Shown: positions 54,355 to 62,319, counted from the stretch's first letter. The stretch is 64,000 bases of DNA from Palsa-504 sp963744575 (GCA_963744575.1 CAVUUF010000008.1:62001-126000), one strand, 5' to 3'. Translations and numbers: made by a program. The notes: generated by a model from the letters alone, not told the origin.

Positions 54355-55715
54355 GCCAGGACCACGACCTCGGATCGGCCGACGGCAAGCCAGCCCCGGC
54401 CGCCGAGACCAGCGAGCTGAGCCAGGACGAGCGAGCCGAGCTTGAGCGCCTGCGCGCCGAGACGGCCGGGCTCAACAGCCAGGCCCCGGCTCGCCGTCGG
54501 CACTTCAGCTGGCGCGCCATCGTGTCCGCCGTGCTCATCGTCCTCGCCTGTATCGTCGCCGTGCCCGCCGTCCTGGGCAGCTGGGCCGCCCTCGAGGTCT
54601 CCGACACCGGCCGGTGGGTGGCGACGGTCGAGCCGCTGATCCACGACCCGGCGATCCAGAACGTCCTGACCGACAAGATCACGAACCAGATAACCAGCCG
54701 GCTCAACATAACCGGGACGGTCAACCAGGCCGCCACGCAGCTCGACAACAAGGGGCTGACCCGGATCAGCACGCTGCTCAAGAGCTTCGGCCCGCAGATC
54801 GCCAGCTCGGTGACCGGCTTCATCCACAGCACCGTGCACACGGCCATCTCCAGCCAGGCCATGGCCACCGCCTGGGTGCAGGTGAATACCGTCGCGCACC
54901 AGGCGCTGGTCAAGGTGCTCTCCGGGCAGGGCGGCGGTGCCGTCAGCGTGCAGAACGGCCAGATCGTTCTCAACCTGGGTCCGCTGATCGTCGTGGCCAA
55001 GCAGGACCTGATCGCGCACGGGTTCAAGCTGGCCAGCCAGATCCCGCCGGTCAGCCCGACCGTAGCGCTGTTCCAGGCGAAGGACCTCGGGAAAGCCCAG
55101 TCCTACTACCGGCTGGTCAAGGCGACCCGGATCGTGCTGATCGTGCTGACGCTGCTGCTGCTCGGCGCCGGGGTGTACGTCGCCCGGGGCCGTCGGCGTG
55201 CCCTGATCGGAGCCGGCCTCGGCCTGGCCGCGTCCATGCTGGTCCTGGCCATCGGCCTGCTCATCGCCCGGAGCATCTATCTCAGCAGCGTTCCCTCCAG
55301 CGTGCTGCCCGCCGATGCCGCCGCCGCCGCGTTCGACGCGTTCGTTCACTTCATCAAGGTGACCCTGCGCGTCGTGCTGGCGGTCGGGCTGGTTGTCGCC
55401 ATCGGGGCGTTCATCACCGGCCCCTCGCGCATGGCGATCCAGATCCGCTCGGGCCTGAAGTCGGGGTTGGACTGGATCCGGAACTTCGGCGAGCGCCGCG
55501 GGGTATCCACCGGCCCGGTGGGGGAGTGGACGTACCTGCACCGCCGGGTTCTGCGCATCGGGGCCGTGGCCCTGTTCGCCCTGATCTTCGTCTTCTGGGG
55601 CCAGCCCACCCTGCTGGTCGTCATCCTGCTCGTCGTCCTCCTGCTGGTCGTCCTCGGCCTCATCGAGCTGATCGGCAGGCCCGTCGAGGAAGCCAAGAGC
55701 GCAGCTCAGACCTGA
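54351..55715 (+). CDS. Large multi-pass membrane protein of unknown function
   Basis: This is a 454-residue protein. Residues 20-45 are a charged, possibly coiled stretch (ELSQDERAELERLRAETAGL). One helix follows at about 54-80, then a 170-residue extracytoplasmic domain with Asn/Thr/Gln-rich segments (KITNQITSRLNITGTVNQAA), then five to six helices from 260 to 445, ending LIELIGRPVEEAKSAAQT. Similar proteins occur in actinobacteria without assigned function. The ATG at 54351 overlaps the GMC remnant. It starts the run of membrane and stress genes that continues to 62.2 kb. Confidence 0.8.
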   Translation: MSQDHDLGSADGKPAPAAETSELSQDERAELERLRAETAGLNSQAPARRRHFSWRAIVSAVLIVLACIVAVPAVLGSWAALEVSDTGRWVATVEPLIHDPAIQNVLTDKITNQITSRLNITGTVNQAATQLDNKGLTRISTLLKSFGPQIASSVTGFIHSTVHTAISSQAMATAWVQVNTVAHQALVKVLSGQGGGAVSVQNGQIVLNLGPLIVVAKQDLIAHGFKLASQIPPVSPTVALFQAKDLGKAQSYYRLVKATRIVLIVLTLLLLGAGVYVARGRRRALIGAGLGLAASMLVLAIGLLIARSIYLSSVPSSVLPADAAAAAFDAFVHFIKVTLRVVLAVGLVVAIGAFITGPSRMAIQIRSGLKSGLDWIRNFGERRGVSTGPVGEWTYLHRRVLRIGAVALFALIFVFWGQPTLLVVILLVVLLLVVLGLIELIGRPVEEAKSAAQT

Positions 55716-55770
55716 TCCTTATCCGCTCGGTCAATATCACACCACCTGCATGAAGAAAGGGATCCTGACC

Positions 55771-56130
55771 ATGACCACACCGACCAAGGCAGAAGTCGAC
55801 GACACCACCAAGGAGAACCTGGGTGGCCTGTCCCGAGGCGACCACGATCTTCTGACCACGGGCCTGGAACTGCGGGCCGAATGGCAGGCCCGGAGCGGGC
55901 TGGACCCACGTAGCTACGCCCTGGTCAAGCTGGCCGCGCTTATCGCGCTCGACGCCCCTCCGGCCTCGTATGTCTGGCAGGTCGCCAACGCGCTGGACGC
56001 CGGGGCCACGCCGGCGGACCTCGTCGGCGTGCTGATTGCCATCGCCCCGCAGGTCGGCGGCCCCAGGATCGTCGCGGCTGCGCCCGAGCTCATGGTGGCG
56101 CTCGGCCTTTCCGTCCCGGATGACATCTAG
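55771..56130 (+). CDS. Carboxymuconolactone decarboxylase-family (AhpD-like) protein without CxxC
   Basis: This 119-residue helical protein has the CMD pattern: DHDLLTTGLELRAEWQARSG, SYALVKLAALIALDAPPASY, then VANALDAGATPADLVGVLIA and IAPQVGGPRIVAAAPELMVA. There is no Cys, so the AhpD peroxidase chemistry is absent. The ATG at 55771 is preferred because AGAAAGGGATC lies upstream; ATG 55750 would add MKKGILT. Such proteins are frequent in actinobacterial stress loci next to GAP and SHOCT genes. The exact role is unknown. Confidence 0.82.
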   Translation: MTTPTKAEVDDTTKENLGGLSRGDHDLLTTGLELRAEWQARSGLDPRSYALVKLAALIALDAPPASYVWQVANALDAGATPADLVGVLIAIAPQVGGPRIVAAAPELMVALGLSVPDDI

Positions 56131-56158
56131 CCGGGCTTGACCCAGCAAGGAGGCAGTG

Positions 56159-56479
56159 ATGTTCAGACGACGCCCATTGCTACGCGCGGCCGCGGTTGGC
56201 GGCGGCGCGTACATGGCCGGGAAGCATGTTGCCCGGCAGCAGGAGGCGCAGGCACAGCAGGAGGCGGACCAGGACGCGCGCCTCAGCGATCTCGAACAGC
56301 AGCAGCCATACCAGCAACCCCCGCCTCAGCAGGCATACCAGCAGGCACCGCCCCCGGCCCAGGCCCTGGCATCGTCACCCATGATCGACCAGCTGAACCA
56401 GCTTGCGGCACTGCACCAGCAGGGGGTCCTGACCGACGACGAATTCGCCGCCGCCAAGGCCAAGCTGTTCGGCACCTGA
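56159..56479 (+). CDS. SHOCT-domain small protein
   Basis: This 106-residue protein has a short hydrophobic N-terminal segment (LLRAAAVGGGAYMAGKHVAR), a Gln/Pro-rich linker with QPYQQPPPQQAYQQAPPP, and a C-terminal SHOCT motif (SPMIDQLNQLAALHQQGVLT followed by DDEFAAAKAKLFGT). SHOCT motifs are found at protein ends and mediate oligomerisation or membrane tethering. The ATG at 56159 follows AAGGAGGCAGTG, a very strong ribosome-binding site. It follows the CMD gene by 28 bp, in one operon. Confidence 0.9.
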   Translation: MFRRRPLLRAAAVGGGAYMAGKHVARQQEAQAQQEADQDARLSDLEQQQPYQQPPPQQAYQQAPPPAQALASSPMIDQLNQLAALHQQGVLTDDEFAAAKAKLFGT

Positions 56480-56499
56480 CGAGCGATTCTGTTTTCCGT

Positions 56500-56544
56500 G
56501 GATGCGGCGCTCTACCCGGAAAGAACCGGTAGAGCGCCACATCC
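56500..56544. terminator. Hairpin after the SHOCT gene
   Basis: Left arm 56500-56519 (GGATGCGGCGCTCTACCCGG) pairs with right arm 56526-56544 around an AAAGAA loop, with one mismatch and one bulge. It lies 20 bp after the SHOCT stop, between convergent genes. There is no T-run, as is common for actinobacterial terminators. Confidence 0.7.
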
Positions 56545-56570
56545 ATTGAATCCGAGGCGGGCGCCGGGGT

Positions 56571-56600
56571 GGCGGTTCAGCCCGTTACGGGTGAACCGCC
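56571..56600. terminator. Hairpin after the lipoprotein gene (GGCGGTTCA...TGAACCGCC)
   Basis: A perfect 9-bp stem (56571-56579 with 56592-56600) encloses a smaller CCCG-tta-CGGG stem, giving an extended hairpin. It lies 24 bp beyond the stop of the minus-strand lipoprotein gene and faces the hairpin at 56500-56544, so the convergent operons are separated by two structures. Confidence 0.7.
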
Positions 56601-56623
56601 AGGCCGTCGCCTCCCGTGCCGGG

Positions 56624-57412
56624 TCAGGGATAATCCCCTCGGCCCTCGCGGAGCGCACGGAGCGACAGCCCGAAGGAGTACAGCCGGCTGCGGACGACTT
56701 CGGCCTGCTGGGGGCCGGCGCCGCCGGGTGCCCGTTCGGCCTCCATGGCCGAACGGACCGCCTGCAGCGAAGCGAGCGTGTCCGCCACCCTGGCGCTGTC
56801 GTTGTCGTCCGGGACCGCCTCGCGCAGCCCGTACAGCGTCTGCGTGAGATCGTCGGCGCGCCGCTGGATGTCGGCCCAGCGGGCCGCCGCGTTGACGGAA
56901 GCGAACTCACCGGGCGTTTCCGCGACGCTCATCGCGTCGTGCAGCGCCGAGCCCTTCGCGTACGTATCGATGAGCCGGGACCGCCAGCCGGCCGCGGTCG
57001 CCGAGCGGCGCCGCGCCGCGGCGACGATCAATCCGATCAGGCCGGCCAGGACGACGACGCCCAGCAGTATCCACAGCCAGAGAAGTTTGCTACCCGAGCC
57101 GGAACCGGCAGCGCCCGGTGAGGTGGCCGTCGCCGGAGTCGACGGCGCGGCGGTGGCCGTCACGGTCGCGGTGGCGGTCGCGGTGGCCGTCGGGGTCGGG
57201 GTCGGGGTCGGGGTGGCCGTCGCGGTCGGGGTCGGGGTGCTGGTCACGCTGGGGGCGGGGGTACTGGTATCGGCCGGAGTGCCGGTGACCGTTGCGGCCC
57301 GGCTGGTCAAACTGCTTATCGCGCTCGAGGCGCTGCTTCCGCACCCGGCCGCCAGGCAGCCAGCGACAAGAATGGCCGCCGAAAGCCGAAGCCCCTTCGT
57401 AGAACACCGCAT
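56624..57412 (-). CDS. Lipoprotein with Pro/Thr-rich repeat linker and one membrane helix
   Basis: This is a 262-residue protein. The lipobox in ILVAGCLAAGCGSSASSAIS predicts a lipid-anchored Cys near residue 24. A long low-complexity linker of Thr, Pro and Ala (about residues 45-95) follows and is encoded by hexamer repeats. Then come one membrane helix (LLWLWILLGVVVLAGLIGLI) and a cytoplasmic helical domain (LIDTYAKGSALHDAMSVAET and AARWADIQRRADDLTQTLYG). The combination of lipid anchor and internal helix is unusual. The ATG at 57412 follows GAAGGAC; an upstream extension to 57499 is unlikely. The function is unknown. Confidence 0.8.
   Translation of the reverse strand: MRCSTKGLRLSAAILVAGCLAAGCGSSASSAISSLTSRAATVTGTPADTSTPAPSVTSTPTPTATATPTPTPTPTATATATATVTATAAPSTPATATSPGAAGSGSGSKLLWLWILLGVVVLAGLIGLIVAAARRRSATAAGWRSRLIDTYAKGSALHDAMSVAETPGEFASVNAAARWADIQRRADDLTQTLYGLREAVPDDNDSARVADTLASLQAVRSAMEAERAPGGAGPQQAEVVRSRLYSFGLSLRALREGRGDYP
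57192..57213 (+). repeat. (GGGGTC)3GGGG tract with G-quadruplex potential
   Basis: Four runs of four G separated by TC lie on the plus strand inside the lipoprotein gene, on its template strand. The flanking sequence continues with degenerate GTCGGGGTC and GTGGCC units up to about 57245. It encodes the Thr/Pro linker. Confidence 0.9.
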
Positions 57413-57479
57413 GTCAGTCCTTCCGCGTATGTCACGGTCAGCCGCCAGGCCACCGGGCTCACGGGTAATGATCCGCCGG

Positions 57480-58496
57480 TCACGTCGCCCGGGCGTCATC
57501 CGCTACGGAGGAACTCGCTGGCACGGCGTCATCGCTGGAAGGCTCCCGGCTGGAGACGAGCTTGGCGCTCATCTTGACCGTCTTCACCGCGCCTGTCGCG
57601 CCCGCCTGCAACGTCAGCCCCACGGTGAAGAAGATGATGCCGAAGGCGAAGATGGCGGCTGTGCTCGACCCGATCATGAGCAGCCCGACGCGGCCCAGGG
57701 CGTAGGGAGGCGTGCAGATCACCGCTCCGACCGCCCCGCCGACGACGCTTGCCGCCAGCTTGTCGCGTTTGGAGAAGGTGGTCTTCATGCCGATGAGCCG
57801 GGACGGCACTGCGACGTAGCAGAGCATCATGATGCCCACGACGATGCTGAGCGAGAACCCGAACCAGAACACCCCCCAGCGGACCACGACCACGGTCGAC
57901 AGGCCGAGCAGGATGCCGACCACGAAGCCCGATCCCAGCACGATGGGCAGGTGCGCGCGGGCCTGGGTGAACGCCGGCCGGATCTGCGGACGGCCCGGCT
58001 GGACGATCGCGAAGGCGAACACGGCGTTCAGGTAGAAGCTCGCCGCGGTGATCGCGGCCACGGCGAGTACCAGCGGGATCACTACGGCTGGCCCGGTCAG
58101 CTCGCGCAACGTATTGCCGTGCAGCACATGAAGCTTCAGGTCGTACATCGCGGCCCAGATCCACATCGCGGGCAGCACCTGGATCAGGGTCAGCCGCCAG
58201 TTCGTGAACAGCAGCTTCACGCCTTCGAAGAGCATCGCGAAGGCGCCGATGGCGAAGGCCAGCGGAGCCAGCCACGGCCGGGCGCGGCTCAGCCGCAGCA
58301 CCATCTCGTTTACGGTCGCCTGGTCACTGTCCCTGACGGCCTGAACGAACTGCGCGATCTGCGCTCGCGTGAGGGGGCGCCGCGATCGGCGGGCTCGGCC
58401 GCCGGGTGGTTCGGAACGTGCCCCGTCCCCGGGCGGCGCGGACGCGTCGTCGGCAGACGCCGCCGGCGGCTCGGGCGCGTTCCCCTCGACTGTCAC
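57480..58496 (-). CDS. Polytopic membrane protein of unknown function
   Basis: This is a 338-residue protein. The N-terminal 60 residues are polar (Pro/Ala/Arg-rich, then LTRAQIAQFVQAVRDSDQAT). Residues 80-310 hold about six helices, with WLAPLAFAIGAFAMLFEGVK, LIQVLPAMWIWAAMYDLKLH, AAITAASFYLNAVFAFAIVQ and a Gly-rich KLAASVVGGAVGAVICTPPY segment. The C-terminus is acidic. The GTG at 58496 (VTVEGNAPEPP) is the best start. It lies 67 bp upstream of the lipoprotein on the same strand, so they may form an operon. I do not recognise the family. Confidence 0.75.
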   Translation of the reverse strand: MTVEGNAPEPPAASADDASAPPGDGARSEPPGGRARRSRRPLTRAQIAQFVQAVRDSDQATVNEMVLRLSRARPWLAPLAFAIGAFAMLFEGVKLLFTNWRLTLIQVLPAMWIWAAMYDLKLHVLHGNTLRELTGPAVVIPLVLAVAAITAASFYLNAVFAFAIVQPGRPQIRPAFTQARAHLPIVLGSGFVVGILLGLSTVVVVRWGVFWFGFSLSIVVGIMMLCYVAVPSRLIGMKTTFSKRDKLAASVVGGAVGAVICTPPYALGRVGLLMIGSSTAAIFAFGIIFFTVGLTLQAGATGAVKTVKMSAKLVSSREPSSDDAVPASSSVADDARAT

Positions 58497-58567
58497 TGCG
58501 GGAAGCCTCCACGAGCGGTCATGCGAAGAGCGGATCGGGCAAGACGAGGATAAGCCCGAACGGAGCC

Positions 58568-58602
58568 CCGGCCGCCTCATCCACACCGGGTGAGGCGGCC
58601 GG
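58568..58602. promoter_or_regulatory. Perfect 12-bp inverted repeat CCGGCCGCCTCA...TGAGGCGGCCGG
   Basis: The two arms (58568-58579 and 58591-58602) are exact complements around an 11-nt spacer, in the 153-bp gap between divergent genes. It ends 47 bp before the DUF2252 start. It is not followed by a T-run and is placed where an operator or 5'-leader hairpin would lie. Confidence 0.65.
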
Positions 58603-58649
58603 CAGCCCGCTGCGGCATCGTCGGGTAGATAGCGTGAGAGGAGCCGATC

Positions 58650-60110
58650 ATGGCTGCACAGACGGTAGAAGCCCCGGTGCGAGTCCTGGGCCGCTATCAG
58701 CTCGATACCGAGGTGGTTAAGCTCACTCCCGTCGAACGCGCAGCCCGGGGCAAGGCGGCGCGGGCCCAGGTGCCGCGGGACAGCCACGCGGTGTTCGACC
58801 CGCCCAAGCACCGGCCGGATCCGATCGCCCTTCTCGAGGAGCAGGCGAAGACGCGGGTGCCCGAGCTGATACCGATCCGGTGGGGGCGGATGATGGTCTC
58901 GCCGTTCACCTACTACCGCGGCGCGGCCCTGCCGATGGCCAGTGACCTGGCCACCACGCCGGTGTCCGGGCTGGCCGTGCAGGCCTGCGGCGACGCGCAC
59001 CTGTCCAACTTCGGCCTGTTCGGCTCGGCCGAACGGCGCCTGATGTTCGACGTCAACGACTTCGACGAGACGCTGCCCGGCCCGTGGGAATGGGACGTCA
59101 AGCGGCTGGCGGCCAGCCTGGAGGTGGCCGCGCGGGACAACAACTTCGCGGCCAAGCAGCGCCGCGATATCGTCCTGGCCAGCGTCTCCCGCTACCGGCA
59201 GGCCATGCGCGAATTCGCCGCCATGACCAACCTGGACGTCTGGTACGCCGCCGCCGACATCACCGAGCTGCGTTCGCAGTTCGATGCCCAGCTCCGGGCG
59301 CGGCAGCGCAAGTACCTGGACAAGGGCCTGGCCAAGGCGCGAACCAGGGACAGCATGGAGGAGCTGGCGAAGCTGACCCGGATCGTCGATGGCCGCCCGC
59401 GTATCGTCTCCGACCCGCCGCTCCTGGTCCCCGTCGACGAGCTGGTCTCGGAGGAACTCGACCGGACGACCATCGAAACGGAACTGAAGGTCTTGATCGC
59501 CAAGTACCAGCGCACACTGGAGACCGACCGCAAGTACCTGTTTCAGCAGTTCCAGTTCTGTGACATGGCCAGGAAGGTCGTGGGGGTGGGCAGCGTCGGA
59601 ACGCGCTGCTGGATCATCCTCATGCTCGGCCGCGACGAGACCGATCCGCTGTTCTTGCAGGTCAAGGAGGCAGAAGCGTCGGTGCTCAGCCGGTTCGTCG
59701 GCGCTAGCAAGTATGCCAACCAGGGCCAGCGGGTGGTGGCCGGCCAGCGGCTGATGCAGGCGTCGAGCGACATCTTCCTGGGCTGGCAGCGCGTTGAGGC
59801 GGGACTGGACGAGCAGCCCAGGGACTTCTACGTGCGGCAGCTGCGGGACTGGAAATTCTCCGTCGAAATCGCGGCCTTGCGCCCGGAGGGACTGCAGATG
59901 TACGCCGCGCTGTGCGGCTGGACGCTGGCCCGGGCACACGCGCGGTCCGGGGACCGCATCGCCATCGCCGCCTACCTGGGCGGCTCGGACGCCTTCGACC
60001 GGGCCATCGCCAAGTTCGCCTCGGCCTACGCCGATCAGAACGCACGTGACCACCGGGCCCTGGTCGACGCGGTGAAAGCCGGACGGATAACCGCCGAACC
60101 CGGCCTGTAA
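58650..60110 (+). CDS. DUF2252 protein (kinase-like fold)
   Basis: This 486-residue protein matches DUF2252: MMVSPFTYYRGAALPMASDL, LAVQACGDAHLSNFGLFGSA, LMFDVNDFDETLPGPWEWDV and KRLAASLEVAARDNNF. The DAHLSNFG and DVNDFDE motifs resemble the catalytic and metal-binding loops of aminoglycoside-phosphotransferase-like kinases. A second half has DMARKVVGVGSVGTRCWIIL and AYLGGSDAFDRAIAKFA. ATG 58650 follows GAGAGGAGCCG. The substrate is unknown. It lies 48 bp upstream of the second GAP gene, probably in one transcript. Confidence 0.92.
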   Translation: MAAQTVEAPVRVLGRYQLDTEVVKLTPVERAARGKAARAQVPRDSHAVFDPPKHRPDPIALLEEQAKTRVPELIPIRWGRMMVSPFTYYRGAALPMASDLATTPVSGLAVQACGDAHLSNFGLFGSAERRLMFDVNDFDETLPGPWEWDVKRLAASLEVAARDNNFAAKQRRDIVLASVSRYRQAMREFAAMTNLDVWYAAADITELRSQFDAQLRARQRKYLDKGLAKARTRDSMEELAKLTRIVDGRPRIVSDPPLLVPVDELVSEELDRTTIETELKVLIAKYQRTLETDRKYLFQQFQFCDMARKVVGVGSVGTRCWIILMLGRDETDPLFLQVKEAEASVLSRFVGASKYANQGQRVVAGQRLMQASSDIFLGWQRVEAGLDEQPRDFYVRQLRDWKFSVEIAALRPEGLQMYAALCGWTLARAHARSGDRIAIAAYLGGSDAFDRAIAKFASAYADQNARDHRALVDAVKAGRITAEPGL

Positions 60111-60158
60111 TCTCCGGACGCCGGGGGTGGGCTCGGCGGAGAAATAGAGCGGAGGGGC

Positions 60159-60803
60159 GTGGTACTTGACCTGCTGCTCATCGGGCTCGGTATCGCCCTG
60201 GAGCCGTTCCCGCTGACGGCCTTCATCCTGGTGCTGAGCGCCGAGAAGGGCATCTGGAAAGGCCTGGCGTTCATCCTCGGCTGGCTGGCCTGCCTGGTCG
60301 TGGTGATCGCGGCGGTGTTCCTGGCCACCGGGAACAACCCGCCCCAGCCGCAGACCGTCCCGTCGGCCGCCGTCCTCGCCGTCAAGCTGGCCCTGGGCGT
60401 CGTGCTGATCCTGATCGCGGCGCGCCAGCGGCGGCGGATGGGCCGCCCCAGGAAGCCGCCGGCCTGGATGGACCGGCTGGACCGGCTCTCGCTGCTGAGC
60501 GTGGCCGGCCTCGCCGCGTTCCTGCAGCCCTGGACGCTGGTGGCGGCCGCCGCCGCGACGGTTGCCCAGGCGAAGCTCACCACCGCGGGCAGCTACCTGG
60601 CCCTGGTGTTCTTCTGCCTGCTGGCCACCTCGGGCTACCTGTACCTGGAGCTGTACGCGACCTTCGCCGGGGCCAGGGCCGATGCCAGGCTGAGAAAGCT
60701 ACGGGACTGGCTGGACTCCCACCAGGATCAGGTGGTCATCGCGGTCTGCCTGCTGCTCGGCCTGTGGCTGACAGGCAAGAGCATTTACCTGCTGGTCAGC
60801 TGA
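60159..60803 (+). CDS. GAP-family six-helix membrane protein (copy 2)
   Basis: This 214-residue paralogue of the protein at 4059-4703 has identical length and the same landmarks: IGLGIALEPFPLTAFILVLS, LATGNNPPQPQTVPSAA, a basic loop RRRMGRPRKPPAW, AGLAAFLQPWTLVAAAAATV and an end helix preceded by SHQDQVVIAVCLLLGLWLTG. The GTG at 60159 follows GCGGAGGGGC. Its position after DUF2252 and near a channel gene suggests it belongs to an envelope-stress set. The cargo is unknown. Confidence 0.87.
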   Translation: MVLDLLLIGLGIALEPFPLTAFILVLSAEKGIWKGLAFILGWLACLVVVIAAVFLATGNNPPQPQTVPSAAVLAVKLALGVVLILIAARQRRRMGRPRKPPAWMDRLDRLSLLSVAGLAAFLQPWTLVAAAAATVAQAKLTTAGSYLALVFFCLLATSGYLYLELYATFAGARADARLRKLRDWLDSHQDQVVIAVCLLLGLWLTGKSIYLLVS

Positions 60804-60806
60804 CAC

Positions 60807-60959
60807 ATGACGAGCCAGATTCCGCCCGCGCGGCTAGCCCAGGCCCCGGAAAAGGCCGGCGTGAGAGCCGCTGGCCGATGGCGCTGGCGGTACTGGCCGG
60901 CGATCTCGCTGCTAGTCGCGATCCTCGTCGTCTCTAGGGCGGTCAACGTCCTCAGGTAG
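60807..60959 (+). CDS. Possible 50-residue single-helix membrane protein
   Basis: The ATG at 60807, three bases after the GAP stop, opens a 50-codon ORF: a basic N-terminus ending AAGRWRWRYWP, one helix (AISLLVAILVVSRAVNVL) and a stop at 60957-60959. Tryptophan-rich basic sequence before a helix is a common small-protein layout. The last 48 bp overlap the 3' end of the channel gene on the other strand. It may be a real small gene of the GAP operon or a chance ORF. Confidence 0.4.
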   Translation: MTSQIPPARLAQAPEKAGVRAAGRWRWRYWPAISLLVAILVVSRAVNVLR

Positions 60960-61715
60960 CCCACGGTCACGGGGTCCGGCCGGGCCCGACCGCGCCGGGC
61001 CGCGGTACGCGGAGACCAGCCGGGCCACCAGCGTGGCCATGAACACCTGGCCGGTCAGCGCCTCCAGGACCGCGATGGAGCGGCCGCCGCTCTCGGCCGC
61101 GGTGAAGTCCCCGTAGCCGAGGGTGGTCAAGGTGGTGAAGCTGAAGTACTGGAACGTCTGGGTATTGGCGGGCTGGTTGCTGGCGAAGAAGGTGGTCTCG
61201 CTCAGCTGCTCCATCGCGGCGTAGCCGGAGGCGAACATCAGCCCGACCATCAGGTAGGCGCTCAGGGCGCCGTAGATGCTCTGGATCGTGACCTCGGGCT
61301 TGGCCAGGACCCGGCGCAGGACCATGATCACGGCCATCAGCAGCAGCAGGGACTTCCACAGATCCTCGGTCGCCTTTCCGGTCCGGGTATCGGTCAGCGA
61401 CGTCCAGAACGTCACGGCGGAGCCGACCACCGTGACGGCAGCGACGACCCCCGGCCACGGGCGAGGCAGCAGCGACGTGCGCAGCGCTATCAGCAAGACC
61501 GCGGCGAACAGGACAACCTGGATCTCGGTGGCCACCTTCGCGCCGCTGAACGCGTTGAGCAGGTAGGTCCCGACGAGTACCGCAAGCAGCAGGCCGTACC
61601 GGCCACCACGCTGTGACGAGCCGGTACGGCCGCGGCCCCCCGGTCCGGTCAGCCGGGCCCGGATGCCGGTGTCATGATCCTGCGAATGGTCAGTCTCGGG
61701 CGGACCGGCCGGCAT
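60912..61715 (-). CDS. Potassium-channel-like membrane protein
   Basis: This 267-residue protein has four to six helices and a pore region with the selectivity filter FTTLTTLGYGDFTAAESGGR, preceded by the turret ETTFFASNQPANTQTFQYFS and followed by the last helix SIAVLEALTGQVFMATLVAR. The N-terminal 40 residues are polar, and the C-terminus is charged (RDRGLPEDVDRPRDDEDRD). It lacks an RCK domain. It probably works as a tetrameric K+ channel. The ATG at 61715 follows the DUF1269 gene by 19 bp on the same strand. Confidence 0.88.
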   Translation of the reverse strand: MPAGPPETDHSQDHDTGIRARLTGPGGRGRTGSSQRGGRYGLLLAVLVGTYLLNAFSGAKVATEIQVVLFAAVLLIALRTSLLPRPWPGVVAAVTVVGSAVTFWTSLTDTRTGKATEDLWKSLLLLMAVIMVLRRVLAKPEVTIQSIYGALSAYLMVGLMFASGYAAMEQLSETTFFASNQPANTQTFQYFSFTTLTTLGYGDFTAAESGGRSIAVLEALTGQVFMATLVARLVSAYRGPARSGPAGPRDRGLPEDVDRPRDDEDRD

Positions 61716-61734
61716 GGGATGACTGGCGTCGTGC

Positions 61735-62229
61735 TCAGGCGGCGCCTCCGCCGTGCAGGGCTTCCTGAAGCTCCGCCTCGCCTTCCTTGGACAGCGAGGT
61801 CTTGAGCACGGTGCCGCCGTACCTGCTCATCGCCTCGATGGCCTTGTCCGGCGTGACCTTCTCCACCATGAGGAACAGCGCCGAGGTTCCCGGCTGCAGC
61901 AGGCCGCGCACCTGGTCCTGGAACTGCTTGTCGATGCCGGACTTGGTGATCTTGCCCATCAGCGCGCCCATCCCGGCACCGACCGCCATTCCGAACACCG
62001 GGATGAAGAACAGCAGGCCGAATAGCAGCCCCCAGAACATGCCCCAGGTCGCCCCGCCGCCGACCAGGTGGTGGCTGGTGTGCGTGTGGTACCTGCCTTC
62101 CTTGTCCCGCACGATTACCGCGATCGCGTCGGGCTGGATGATGAGGTCCTGGGCCAGCCGCCGCGCCTCGGCGGCTGCCTCGTCGGCAGTGGCCTCGTCG
62201 GGGTATCCGATCGCGATCAGATCAGACAT
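61735..62229 (-). CDS. DUF1269 membrane-associated protein
   Basis: This 164-residue protein has the DUF1269 pattern: MSDLIAIGYPDEATADEAAA, a beta-alpha-beta start, then the Gly-rich membrane hairpin WGMFWGLLFGLLFFIPVFGM and AVGAGMGALMGKITKSGIDK, then DQVRGLLQPGTSALFLMVEK and a final helix. The family is widespread in stress-linked actinobacterial loci, but its role is unknown. ATG 62229 is followed downstream by the K+ channel in one likely operon. Confidence 0.92.
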   Translation of the reverse strand: MSDLIAIGYPDEATADEAAAEARRLAQDLIIQPDAIAVIVRDKEGRYHTHTSHHLVGGGATWGMFWGLLFGLLFFIPVFGMAVGAGMGALMGKITKSGIDKQFQDQVRGLLQPGTSALFLMVEKVTPDKAIEAMSRYGGTVLKTSLSKEGEAELQEALHGGGAA

Positions 62230-62304
62230 GATGTGCTCTCTCTTTTCCTTGAAGGGCCGACTACGTCAACGACCCAGTCCACCAACGGAGCCGCCGCCGC
62301 GCCC

Positions 62305-62319
62305 CACCCGCTACGGGTG
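62305..62319. terminator. Short hairpin CACCCG-cta-CGGGTG
   Basis: Six-bp arms 62305-62310 and 62314-62319 lie 15 bp beyond the stop of the minus-strand LuxR gene. The sequence CGCTACGGGTGAA is nearly the same as CGTTACGGGTGAA in the hairpin at 56571-56600. Confidence 0.45.

Noticed and set aside
57480..60053. 857-codon minus-strand ORF that would fuse the polytopic protein to an antisense DUF2252 region
   Set aside because: Only the part below 58496 has membrane-protein character; the rest is the shadow of the DUF2252 gene.
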